Source: Acidobacteriota bacterium (GTDB lineage: Bacteria; Acidobacteriota; Vicinamibacteria; Vicinamibacterales; SCN-69-37). Taken from it: 29,085 nucleotides of DNA. Shown here piece by piece: positions 7,811-15,142 of this stretch. The stretch is taken from positions 1 through 29,085 of the forward strand of contig JAKALV010000005.1 of the NCBI GenBank assembly GCA_021824055.1. Reading direction: 5' to 3'. The position numbers and the translations under genes were made by a program. The notes beneath the pieces were generated by a model. That model saw only the letters and a list, made by a program, of their open reading frames with translations. It made no database searches and had not been told where the DNA came from. The number at the start of each line of letters is the position of its first letter. The stretch's first letter is position 1.

Positions 7811-8968
7811 ATGGCTGACTCGAAAACGATTCTGATACTCGGCGGCGGCGTGGGCGGGATCGCGACCGCGCGCGCGCTCCGCCGCCGTCTTCCGCCGACA
7901 CATCGCATCGTCCTGATCGACCGCGAGCGCGACCACGTGTTTGCGCCGTCGCTCATCTGGCTCATGGTGGGGCGCCGGACGCCCGCCGCGATCACGCGTC
8001 CTCTCGTGAGCCTCGTGCGCCGAGGCATCGAGGTCCGCCTCGGCGCCGTTGAGCGCGTCGACCCCGAGCGGCGCTCCGTCACGCTCGCCGATGGCACGCT
8101 CACCGGCGACTACCTCGTGGTGGCGTTGGGCGCCGAGTTGTTCCCCGAGTCCGTGCCGGGCCTCGCCGAGGCGGGCCGCAACTTTTACGCGCTCGGTGGC
8201 GCCGAAGCCCTGTGGGCCGACGTGCAGCGCGTGCGCGAAGGCCGCATCGTGGTGCTGACCGCGGCGCCCGCGTACAAATGCCCGGCCGCGCCGTACGAGG
8301 CGGCGATGCTGATCGACGCGTGGTATCGCAAAGAGGGGCGCCGCGATGCCGTCAGCATCGAGGTGTATGCGGCCGAGCCGGCGCCGATGGGCGTGGCCGG
8401 TCCAAACGTCTCCAGCGCTGTTGTGCAGATGCTGGCCGCGAAGAACATTCCGTATCATCCGAACCACCAGATCACGAGCGTCGATCCGCCCGGAAAGCGC
8501 CTGACGTTTGCCAACGGCGTCGTGGTGGATTGTGACCTCCTGGCCTACGTGCCGGCGCATCGGGCCCCCGCCGCCATTCGGGACAGTGGCATGGCCGGCG
8601 AAAGCGGGTGGGTGTCCGTGGATCGTCACACGCTCGAAACCCGTTGGCCCAATGTGTTCGCCATCGGTGACGTGGTGTCGATTCCGCTGGCCCTCGGCAA
8701 GCCGCTGCCCAAGGCCGGTGTGTTCGCCAACCGGCAAGCCAGTGTTGTGGCCGAGAACATCGCGCACGCCATCACGGGCGAGGGGCAACGCGCGCGCTTC
8801 GACGGACACGGGGCGTGCTTCATCGAGATGGGCGACGGCAAAGCCGGCTTCGGCGGCGGCGATTTCTATGCGGAACCGACGCCCGCCGTGACGTTGCGCA
8901 CACCCGGACGCCGCTGGCATCTCGGCAAGGTCTGGGTCGAGAAATCCTGGCTGTTCCTGAAATCGTAA
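7811..8968 (+). CDS. FAD-dependent oxidoreductase, sulfide:quinone reductase / flavocytochrome-c type
   Basis: A 385-residue two-dinucleotide-domain flavoprotein. The FAD motif GGGVGG (11-16) is at the N-terminus, a second FAD-contact motif FAIGDV at 283-288, and the family pattern AYKCPAAPYEAAML at 155-166. C157 and C336 (GACFIEMGDG) lie where sulfide:quinone reductases and flavocytochrome c sulfide dehydrogenases keep their redox-active cysteine pair; this correspondence is from memory of the families, not an alignment. A role in oxidising sulfide to polysulfide and feeding the quinone pool is likely. The ATG at 7811 has GGAGGAGTGAC in front; longer in-frame readings overlap the DsrE gene and are not credible. 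No further gene follows in this operon. Confidence 0.83.
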   Translation: MADSKTILILGGGVGGIATARALRRRLPPTHRIVLIDRERDHVFAPSLIWLMVGRRTPAAITRPLVSLVRRGIEVRLGAVERVDPERRSVTLADGTLTGDYLVVALGAELFPESVPGLAEAGRNFYALGGAEALWADVQRVREGRIVVLTAAPAYKCPAAPYEAAMLIDAWYRKEGRRDAVSIEVYAAEPAPMGVAGPNVSSAVVQMLAAKNIPYHPNHQITSVDPPGKRLTFANGVVVDCDLLAYVPAHRAPAAIRDSGMAGESGWVSVDRHTLETRWPNVFAIGDVVSIPLALGKPLPKAGVFANRQASVVAENIAHAITGEGQRARFDGHGACFIEMGDGKAGFGGGDFYAEPTPAVTLRTPGRRWHLGKVWVEKSWLFLKS

Positions 8969-9000
8969 CCCTGCGGCTGCGCCCGTAGCCCGCCCTCGCC

Positions 9001-9025
9001 GGCCGAGCTGAAGCTCGGCCCTACG
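9001..9025 (-). repeat. Palindromic dispersed repeat, copy 1
   Basis: GGCCGAGCT-GA-AGCTCGGCC is a perfect 9-bp-arm hairpin followed by CTACG. Read on the reverse strand the 25-bp unit matches the copy at 19311-19335 except for two compensating changes that preserve base pairing. Lying 32 bp after the flavoprotein stop, it could also act as a transcription terminator or RNA 3' end, though no T-run follows. Confidence 0.75.
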
Positions 9026-9074
9026 CCTTCTTCTTCACGAGCTTCACGTCCTTGACGGTCGGAGCCGTGGCTCT

Positions 9075-9122
9075 TCATTGCCCCATTGCCCCACTGCCTC
9101 ATTGCCCCATTGCCTCATTGCC
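9075..9122. repeat. Octamer tandem repeat
   Basis: Six uninterrupted copies of an 8-bp unit (T/C)CA(T/C)TGCC, with a decayed seventh (CCACTAAC) to 9130. Non-coding as far as can be seen. It belongs to the same style of short-unit arrays found at 14061, 20055 and 26683. Confidence 0.85.
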
Positions 9123-9160
9123 CCACTAACCGGTCTCCGTCTTTGTCTCCGCAGTAATGC

Positions 9161-9176
9161 TGGTACCCGCCTTGCT
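9161..9176 (+). promoter_or_regulatory. Sigma-54-type promoter for the flagellar operon
   Basis: TGGTACC-CGCC-TTGCT matches the -24/-12 consensus TGGYRYR-N4-TTGCW in all but one position and has the required GG-N10-GC spacing. The predicted transcript would start near 9187, about 65 bases before the flhA ATG. It sits in the only sizeable gap upstream of this operon. Enhancer-binding sites for a FleQ/FlgR-type activator were not identified. Confidence 0.7.
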
Positions 9177-9223
9177 CTAGTCACTGTCGCCGGACCTGCG
9201 TCCTAGGGGAAATCGCCCCGGGA

Positions 9224-9245
9224 TGTCGGTGGTCCGACACCGACA
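9224..9245. promoter_or_regulatory. Inverted repeat immediately before flhA
   Basis: TGTCGGTG (9224-9231), six-base loop, CACCGACA (9238-9245). The perfect arms end directly before the GTG/ATG start region of flhA, where no Shine-Dalgarno sequence is visible. It could be a leader hairpin influencing translation or a protein-binding site; function is unknown. Confidence 0.5.
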
Positions 9246-9251
9246 GTGCCT

Positions 9252-11321
9252 ATGCCGACAGTTGCACGGATGCCTCAACGCAAGGCCAGCCACATGCTGG
9301 CGCCCGCCGCCGCGATGTCGGTGGTGCTGTTGATGATCGTCCCGCTGCCGCCGTTCCTGCTCGACCTGCTGTTGTCGGTCGATATCGGGCTGGCCGTGAC
9401 GCTGATGCTGACCGCGATCTACGTCAAGCAGCCGGTCGAGTTCTCCGTCTTCCCCTCACTCCTGCTCCTCCTCACGTTGATCCGCCTGTCGCTCAACGTC
9501 GCCTCGACGCGCCTGATTCTGATGCACGGGGCGGAAGGCGTAGACGCGGCCGGGAGCGTGATCAACGCGTTTGGCGAGTTCGTGGTCGGCGGCAACTTCG
9601 TCGTCGGCGTCGTGGTGTTCGTGGTGCTGATCGTCATCCAGTTCATGGTCATCAACCACGGCGCGGTGCGCATCTCGGAGGTGACCGCGCGATTCACCCT
9701 CGACGCGATGCCCGGGCGCCAGATGGCGATCGACGCCGACCTGAACGCCGGCGTCATAGACGAGAAACAGGCGCGGTCGCGACGCGAGCGGGTCCGGCGC
9801 GAGGCCGACTTTTACGGCGCGATGGACGGCGCGATTCGCTTTACGCAGCGTGACGCGCTGGCGGCCATTCTGATCACGGCCGTGAACATCGTGGCCGGCC
9901 TTGTCATCGGCGTCATGCAGCATGGGTTGGATATCGGCACCGCGGCCGAAACCTACACTCTGCTGACCGTCGGCGAAGGCCTGGTCACCTCCATCCCCGC
10001 GCTGCTCGTCTCGATGTCGGGCGCCCTGATCACCACGCGCGCCGCCTCCGAATCGCACCTCGGCGAGGAAGTGGCCACGCAGTTGTTCGCGCGATCGCGT
10101 CCGCTGGCCGTCGCCGCCGGCGTGCTCCTCGGCCTCGCGCTGATTCCCGGACTACCCAAGCTGCCGTTCTTCCTCGTCGCCGGCCTGCTCGGCTCGGCCG
10201 CCTACGCCAACCGCAACGCGGTCGACGCGCCCTCCGCGGGCGCGGACGCCGCGCTGGCCGACGCCGCGGCCGAGCCGGTCTCGCCCGACGCCATCGAAAC
10301 CGTGGTCTCGGTGGATCCGCTCGGCGTCGAAGTGGGCTACGCCCTCGTCAGCCTCGTGGACGAGAAACAGGGTGGCTCGCTGCTCAATCGCGTGCGCGGC
10401 ATTCGTCGTCAGATCGCCGGCGAAACCGGACTCGTCGTGCCGTCCGTCCGCGTCACCGACAACCTGCAGCGCGGCCCGCGCACCTACGGCATTCTCGTCC
10501 GCGGCGTGGAAGTGGCGCGCGGCGACCTCTTCACCGATCGCCTGCTCGCCGTGAATCCGGGAACGGCCGGCGCCGCCAGCGCGCAACTCGACGGCACGCC
10601 CACCCGCGAACCCGCCTTCGGCCTGCCCGCGCTGTGGATCAGCACGGACCAGCGCGACGCGGCGCTGCGCGCTGGCTTCACGGTGGTCGATCCGACGACG
10701 GCGCTGTCGACGCACTTGTCGGAGGTAATCCGCAACTTCCTGCCGGACCTGCTCACGCGCCAGCAGACGAAGGAACTGCTCGACCGCGTGGCCGTGGGTT
10801 CGCCCAAGCTCGTGGAAGAACTCGTGCCGAAGCTCGCCGCGATCGGCGACGTGCAACGCGTGCTGCGCCAGCTGCTGCGCGAACGCGTGCCGATCCGCGA
10901 CCTGACCGCCATTCTCGAAGCGATGGCCGACGTGGCCGCCGTGACGAAGGATCCCGACGCCATCACCGAAGCGGTGCGCACGGCGCTGGCGCGGCCGATC
11001 TGCCGGGCCTACCAGACCGACGAAGGCGACCTGCGCGTGATCGCGTTGTCGCCGGCGCTCGAAGACGCGCTCGGCCAGTCCATCACGCGCACCGATCGCG
11101 GCGTCGTGCTGGCCATCGAGCCGGGACGCGCGCAGTCGATGGCGTCGCGCCTCGCCGAGATCCTCGCCAAAGAGGTGGCACAGCCTGTGCTTGTGTGTAG
11201 TCCGACGCTGCGTCCGCATCTCTGGAGATTGCTGACGAGAGCGCTGCCGCAGATCGCGGTGTTGTCCCACAGCGAGATTCCACCGCAGATCAGGATGGTC
11301 TCGGTCGCGACCCTGGATTGA
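9252..11321 (+). CDS. flhA: Flagellar export gate protein FlhA
   Basis: A 689-residue polytopic protein that forms the nonameric gate of the flagellar type III export apparatus. The N-terminal half has about eight hydrophobic segments (starting MSVVLLMIVPLPPFLLDLLLSV). The FHIPEP signature is clear around RISEVTARFTLDAMPGRQM-AID, with Arg for the usual Lys in PGKQM. The cytoplasmic chaperone/substrate-docking domain begins after a linker near residue 325 (DAIETVVSVDPLGVEVGYALVSLVDEKQ) and is full length. The ATG at 9252 is chosen; a GTG two codons earlier and an ATG at 9270 are alternatives, none with a good ribosome-binding site. First gene of the flagellar operon behind the sigma-54 promoter; flhB and the rest of the gate are not nearby. 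Confidence 0.97.
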   Translation: MPTVARMPQRKASHMLAPAAAMSVVLLMIVPLPPFLLDLLLSVDIGLAVTLMLTAIYVKQPVEFSVFPSLLLLLTLIRLSLNVASTRLILMHGAEGVDAAGSVINAFGEFVVGGNFVVGVVVFVVLIVIQFMVINHGAVRISEVTARFTLDAMPGRQMAIDADLNAGVIDEKQARSRRERVRREADFYGAMDGAIRFTQRDALAAILITAVNIVAGLVIGVMQHGLDIGTAAETYTLLTVGEGLVTSIPALLVSMSGALITTRAASESHLGEEVATQLFARSRPLAVAAGVLLGLALIPGLPKLPFFLVAGLLGSAAYANRNAVDAPSAGADAALADAAAEPVSPDAIETVVSVDPLGVEVGYALVSLVDEKQGGSLLNRVRGIRRQIAGETGLVVPSVRVTDNLQRGPRTYGILVRGVEVARGDLFTDRLLAVNPGTAGAASAQLDGTPTREPAFGLPALWISTDQRDAALRAGFTVVDPTTALSTHLSEVIRNFLPDLLTRQQTKELLDRVAVGSPKLVEELVPKLAAIGDVQRVLRQLLRERVPIRDLTAILEAMADVAAVTKDPDAITEAVRTALARPICRAYQTDEGDLRVIALSPALEDALGQSITRTDRGVVLAIEPGRAQSMASRLAEILAKEVAQPVLVCSPTLRPHLWRLLTRALPQIAVLSHSEIPPQIRMVSVATLD

Positions 11322-11323
11322 TC

Positions 11324-12475
11324 ATGCATGTAAAACGCTTCTACAACTCGACGGTGCGTGAGGCGCTGGCCGCCGCCAAGGCCGAATTCGGGCCCGACGC
11401 GCTGGTGCTGTCCACCGAGCTGGTGGCCGCGCCGGGCTGGCGCGGCTGGATCGGCCGGCGCGTGGTCGCGCTGACGGCCGCGACCGAGCGCGAGATGTCG
11501 GCGCGCCGGACGGCGTCGCCGTTCCGCCGACACGATGAGGACGCACCGGAGGATGACGCGATGGCGTGGTTCTCGAGTGCGCGGGCGTCCAGCGCCCGAC
11601 GGGAGGCCGGCCTGCGCGGCGCCAGCGACGCGGATGTGCGCCGCGAGTTCGCCCGCGCCGGCAAGAGCGACAAGCACGAGGCCGCCCGCAAGGGCGTGGT
11701 CGCGCGCCTGACCGCGTGCGGCATCGAGACCGCGATTGCCGAAGCCACCGCGGCGCAATTGTCGCCGGCCGAATGCCGCAACCTCACCGAAGCGGTGCTG
11801 GCGCGCGCGCTCGAACGCGCCGTGGCCTCGCTCGCGACGCCGGACCACGCGCAGGCGCGTGTCGAGGTCTTCGTCGGGCCGCCCGGGGTGGGCAAGACGA
11901 CGACCATCGCGAAGATCGCGGCCCAGAGCCGCGCGTCGCAGGGTCCCGCGCTCGGCATGATCGCCGCGGACGGATTCCGCGCCGGCGCGGTGGAGCATCT
12001 GCGCAGCTACGCCGCGATTATCGGCGCGCCGTTTCGCATCGCGCGCACGGCCGACGAACTCGATCGCACCATCGACGCGAGCCGGCATGCCGTGCTCGTC
12101 GACACGGCCGGCCGGTCGCCGCGCGACGGCGGCTTCAACGATCTGCTCGCGGTGCTCGACCGCAAGAAGCAGGTGCGCACGCACCTGGTGATGGCGGCCG
12201 ACACCAGCCCCGCCGCCGCGCGCAAGGTCATCGACCGCTACGCGCCGGCGCATCCCACGCGCGTCGTGATCACCAAGCTCGACGAAGCCGAATCGGTGGC
12301 GCCGCTGCTCAGCGTGATCCGCGAGCGGCAGCTCTGCGTGTCGTATCTGGCCTGCGGCCAGCGCGTGCCCGAGGACCTCGAGCGCGCCACGCCGGCGTGG
12401 CTCGCGTCCGCGCTGATCAATCCCGGCGGGCCCGGCGGGCCGGCCGACCTGCCGCACTCCTTGGAGGCACTGTGA
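11324..12475 (+). CDS. flhF: Flagellar SRP-type GTPase FlhF
   Basis: A 383-residue member of the SRP-GTPase family (with Ffh and FtsY) that sets the place and number of flagella. The N-terminal basic domain opens MHVKRFYNSTVREALAAAKAEFGPDALVLS, the usual FlhF start. An N-domain lies around 115-175 and the G domain follows: P-loop GPPGVGKTT (185-193), DTAGR (260-264) and TKLD (317-320). The ATG is 2 bases after the flhA stop; TTG 11318 upstream, overlapping flhA, is a less likely alternative. The C-terminus is a Gly/Pro-rich tail. It partners with FlhG encoded next. Presence of FlhF/FlhG suggests polar or otherwise number-controlled flagellation. Confidence 0.96.
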   Translation: MHVKRFYNSTVREALAAAKAEFGPDALVLSTELVAAPGWRGWIGRRVVALTAATEREMSARRTASPFRRHDEDAPEDDAMAWFSSARASSARREAGLRGASDADVRREFARAGKSDKHEAARKGVVARLTACGIETAIAEATAAQLSPAECRNLTEAVLARALERAVASLATPDHAQARVEVFVGPPGVGKTTTIAKIAAQSRASQGPALGMIAADGFRAGAVEHLRSYAAIIGAPFRIARTADELDRTIDASRHAVLVDTAGRSPRDGGFNDLLAVLDRKKQVRTHLVMAADTSPAAARKVIDRYAPAHPTRVVITKLDEAESVAPLLSVIRERQLCVSYLACGQRVPEDLERATPAWLASALINPGGPGGPADLPHSLEAL

Positions 12476-13326
12476 GCGTCACTCATCCGCGTCGCGCGAT
12501 GCGCATTGCCGTGACCAGCGGCAAAGGTGGCGTGGGCAAGACCAGCATCGCGATCAATCTCGCCGTGGCGCTCGCGCGCCTCGGCCACAAGGTCGGCCTC
12601 GTCGACGCGGATTTCTCGCTCGGCAACGTCGACGTCATGCTCGGCCTGACGCCGCGCCTGCACCTCGGCGCCGTGCTGGCGGGCGAATGCGCGATCGCCG
12701 ACGTGACGATCGACGGCCCGTCGGGCATCCGCGTGATTCCGGCCGGCAGCGGCGTGCGGGCCCTGACCACGCTGACCGACTTCCAGTGGCAGCGGCTGGC
12801 CGCGGCGCTCGACGAACTCGGCGCGCCGCTCGACTTCCTGGTGATCGACACCGCGAGCGGCATCTCGGACAACGTGCTCGACATGGTCGACCTCGCGGAC
12901 TACGCGCTGGTCGTCACCTCCTACGAGCCGGCCGCGGTCGTCGACAGCTACGCCACGGTGAAGCTCATTTCGGCCGCCGATCCGACCCAGCAGATCGGTG
13001 TCGTCGTCAACGCGTCGAAGGACGCGGTCGAAGCCGACCTCGTCTTCCGCCAGCTCGCGCTGGCCGCGGACCGGTTCCTGGGCCGCTCGCTGCGCTACGA
13101 CGGCTACGTCGTGCGCGACCCGCAGGTGCATGAAGCCGCGCTCGATCAGGCGCCGATCGTCGGCCGCGATGATGCGGGCCCGGCCGGGCGGTGTTTCCGC
13201 CGCCTGGCGCAGCGCCTGGCCTCGTCGCGTCCGTCGGGCGGCAGCCCGTGGCCGGTGCGCCACGATGCGACGGTCATTCCCCACATGCTCGCAACAGTCA
13301 ACCCGGAGGCGCCGCGATGCGCGTAA
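12472..13326 (+). CDS. flhG: MinD-like ATPase FlhG (FleN/YlxH), flagellar number regulator
   Basis: A 284-residue ParA/MinD-family ATPase. The deviant Walker A GKGGVGKT lies at 17-24, followed by DADFSLGNVDVMLGL and the switch region VIDTASGISDN. It counters FlhF and limits flagellar number in bacteria where it has been studied. The GTG start at 12472 overlaps the flhF stop as GTGA and has GGAGG five bases upstream; an ATG at 12499 is the next candidate. The segment before the P-loop is only about 16 residues and lacks the DQAxxLR helix by which many FlhG proteins activate FlhF. The C-terminal membrane-targeting helix typical of MinD is replaced by a tail I cannot assign. Its end overlaps fliA by 10 bp. 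Confidence 0.93.
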   Translation: MSVTHPRRAMRIAVTSGKGGVGKTSIAINLAVALARLGHKVGLVDADFSLGNVDVMLGLTPRLHLGAVLAGECAIADVTIDGPSGIRVIPAGSGVRALTTLTDFQWQRLAAALDELGAPLDFLVIDTASGISDNVLDMVDLADYALVVTSYEPAAVVDSYATVKLISAADPTQQIGVVVNASKDAVEADLVFRQLALAADRFLGRSLRYDGYVVRDPQVHEAALDQAPIVGRDDAGPAGRCFRRLAQRLASSRPSGGSPWPVRHDATVIPHMLATVNPEAPRCA

Positions 13327-14132
13327 CACCAGTGAACGAAGAACAGCGCAACACGCGCGACCGGTTGGTCATGGAAAATGTCGGGCTGGTCAAGCTGCTG
13401 GCGCACCGCCTGGCCCGCCGTCTGCCGCCTCAGGTGGAAGTGTCGGAGTTGATGAGCATCGGCACCCTCGGTCTGATCGACGCCGCCGGACGCTACCAGC
13501 CCTCGCTCGGCGTGCCGTTTGACGCGTTCGCCCGCCGCCGCATCCACGGCGCGATGCTCGACGCGCTGCGCGAACTTGACTGGGCGCCGCGCTCGGTGCG
13601 CCGCATGCAGCGCGACCTGGACGACACGCTGTCGCGGCTGCGCTACACGCTGGGCCGCGAACCGCAGGACGAGGAAATCGCGGAAGCCCTGTCGCTGGGC
13701 GCCCCGGAATACGCGAAGATGCTCGACCAGTTGCGCGCGGCGGAAGTGGCCGTCGTGCGGCAGGCCGACACCGACGAAGAGGGCCGCAGCCTGCTCGACG
13801 TGGCGATGGATTCGAACGATGGCCCGCACGCGCAGCTCGAGCGCCGCGAAATGCGGACCCTGCTCGTCGAGGCGCTGAGCCGGCTGCCGGAGCGGGAACG
13901 CCAGATCCTCGCGCTCTCCTATCAGGAAGAACTGACGCTGGCCGAAATCGGCGAAGTGATCGGCGTCGGCGAATCGCGCGTGTCGCAGCTGCGCACGCAG
14001 GCCGTGGCGCGTCTGCGTTCGCTGATGCGGCCGGGCCTGACGCCGGGCGGTGACGGTGCCGGGGTGTCGGGGCGTCAGGGTGTCAAGGCGCAGGCGCAGG
14101 TGCCCGGTGCCAAGGTGCGGGGGGCGGCGTGA
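13317..14132 (+). CDS. fliA: RNA polymerase sigma factor FliA (sigma-28)
   Basis: A 271-residue flagellar sigma factor with regions 2 (ENVGLVKLLAHRLARRLPP, SIGTLGLIDAAGRYQPSLGVPFDAFARRRIHGAMLD), 3 (PRSVRRMQRDLDDTLSRLRYTLGREP) and 4 (LSRLPERERQILALSYQEELTLAEIGEVIGVGESRVSQLRTQAVARLR). It directs late flagellar genes; a matching promoter is seen before flgM at 22026. The ATG at 13317 has GGAGG nearby and lies inside the end of flhG. After region 4 there is a ~30-residue Gly/Ala/Val/Gln tail (from about PGLTPGGDGAG) coded by imperfect octamer repeats, absent from typical FliA. The last codon overlaps fliM by GTGA. Confidence 0.96.
   Translation: MRVTPVNEEQRNTRDRLVMENVGLVKLLAHRLARRLPPQVEVSELMSIGTLGLIDAAGRYQPSLGVPFDAFARRRIHGAMLDALRELDWAPRSVRRMQRDLDDTLSRLRYTLGREPQDEEIAEALSLGAPEYAKMLDQLRAAEVAVVRQADTDEEGRSLLDVAMDSNDGPHAQLERREMRTLLVEALSRLPERERQILALSYQEELTLAEIGEVIGVGESRVSQLRTQAVARLRSLMRPGLTPGGDGAGVSGRQGVKAQAQVPGAKVRGAA
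14061..14092. repeat. Degenerate octamer repeats inside the 3' end of fliA
   Basis: Consecutive 8-bp units GGGGTGTC, GGGGCGTC, AGGGTGTC and AAGGCGCA, followed to about 14125 by looser GGTGCC-type units. They encode the extra low-complexity tail of FliA. Confidence 0.5.
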
Positions 14133-15142
14133 GCCGGCACGTTCTGTCCCAGGCGGAAATGCGCGCGCTGCTGCCCCAGGGCGCCCGCCGCGAGTCGTCC
14201 CGGCGCGCCCAGCGCGGCGTTGACGAGGCCGTCGTGCCGTACAACTTCCGCCGCCGCGACCGCGTGTCGCGCGAGCAGATGCACTCGCTGCTGTTCCTGC
14301 ACGAACGATTCGCGCGCAACATCGCCACGTCCTTGTCGGCCTACCTCCGCACGGTCGTGGAGTTGTCCGTGGTGGCGGCCGAGCAGGGCTCGTACGCCGA
14401 GTTCCTCACCACCGTGTCCGACCCGACCGCGTTCTATGCGCTGTCGATCAGCCCGTTTCCCGAAGTCGGCGCGCTCGAAATCACGCCGCCGGTGGCCTTC
14501 GCCATGATCGACCGCATGCTCGGCGGCGGCGACTCGCTGCTTGTCGGCGGCGAACACGCCGCGCCGCTGACCCGCGCGCTGACCGAGATCGAACAGAACG
14601 TGGTCGACTCGGTCGTCGAGTTGATCCTGGCGGGCCTGACCGAAGTCTGGAAGCCGATCGTGGACCTGACCTTCGGCATCAAGGCGCGCGAGACCCGTCC
14701 GCAGATGCTGCGCGTCACCGCGCCCAATGAAATCGTCGTCATGCTCATGTTCGACATCAAAGTCGGCGAGGCGCGCAGCACGATCAGCCTCTGCATTCCC
14801 TCCGACATCATCGAACAGGTCGGCGCGCAGTTCGCGCACGCCTGGAAGCACCAGCGCCGCGAGCTGACCGAAGAAGAGCAGTCGTGGATGCTGGCCAACT
14901 TCGGCACGATGCTGGTGCCGCTGGTGCCGCTGATCCGCACGCGGCTGTCCGCGAACGACGTGCTCGCGCTCAAGCCGGGTGACGTGCTGAGCCTGGCGCT
15001 GTCGGCCGAACACGCCATCGACCTGCAGGTGGGTGGCTTGTCGAAATTGAAGGGGCGCCTCGCCGCCGCCGGCGGCCGGTTGAAGGTGCAGATCGAATCA
15101 CGCTGCGAGACCAACGCGCAGGACCTGGCGGGAGCAGCATAG
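14129..15142 (+). CDS. fliM: Flagellar motor switch protein FliM
   Basis: A 337-residue C-ring protein. The CheY-P-binding motif is present at the N-terminus (LSQAEMRALL, 6-15), followed by a linker, the CheC-like middle domain (PYNFRRRDRVSREQMHSLLFLHERFARN, with LGGGD at 131-135) and a C-terminal SpoA domain (about 265-330, DVLALKPGDVLSL). It sets rotation direction in response to phosphorylated CheY. The GTG start overlaps the fliA stop by GTGA. The start of the FliN gene follows the FliM stop with no gap. All features are those of a functional protein. Confidence 0.96.
   Translation: MSRHVLSQAEMRALLPQGARRESSRRAQRGVDEAVVPYNFRRRDRVSREQMHSLLFLHERFARNIATSLSAYLRTVVELSVVAAEQGSYAEFLTTVSDPTAFYALSISPFPEVGALEITPPVAFAMIDRMLGGGDSLLVGGEHAAPLTRALTEIEQNVVDSVVELILAGLTEVWKPIVDLTFGIKARETRPQMLRVTAPNEIVVMLMFDIKVGEARSTISLCIPSDIIEQVGAQFAHAWKHQRRELTEEEQSWMLANFGTMLVPLVPLIRTRLSANDVLALKPGDVLSLALSAEHAIDLQVGGLSKLKGRLAAAGGRLKVQIESRCETNAQDLAGAA

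Larger units (their letters stand above)
8969..9160. other. Intergenic region between the sulfur and flagellar operons
   Basis: No credible gene. It holds a palindromic repeat (9001-9025) and an octamer tandem array (9075-9122). A short reverse-strand reading between 9026 and about 9066 (TVKDVKLVKKKA then stop) looks protein-like but is too short to call and may be a gene remnant. Confidence 0.6.

Noticed and set aside
9026..9066. Protein-like reverse-strand peptide TVKDVKLVKKKA ending at a stop
   Set aside because: Too short to support as a gene; at most a remnant, and its stop codon is provided by the palindromic repeat.
8866..9102. Reverse-strand frame through the octamer array and palindrome
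   Set aside because: Its start is coded by the repeat array and the product has no family features.
9075..9130. Possible CRISPR array
   Set aside because: Units are 8 bp and directly adjacent with no spacers; it is a simple tandem repeat.
11566..12471. Open frame upstream of flhG that would extend FlhG by about 300 residues
   Set aside because: It lies wholly inside flhF in another frame and encodes Arg/Gly/Ala-rich sequence; the GTG at 12472 with GGAGG and the GTGA overlap gives a normal FlhG.
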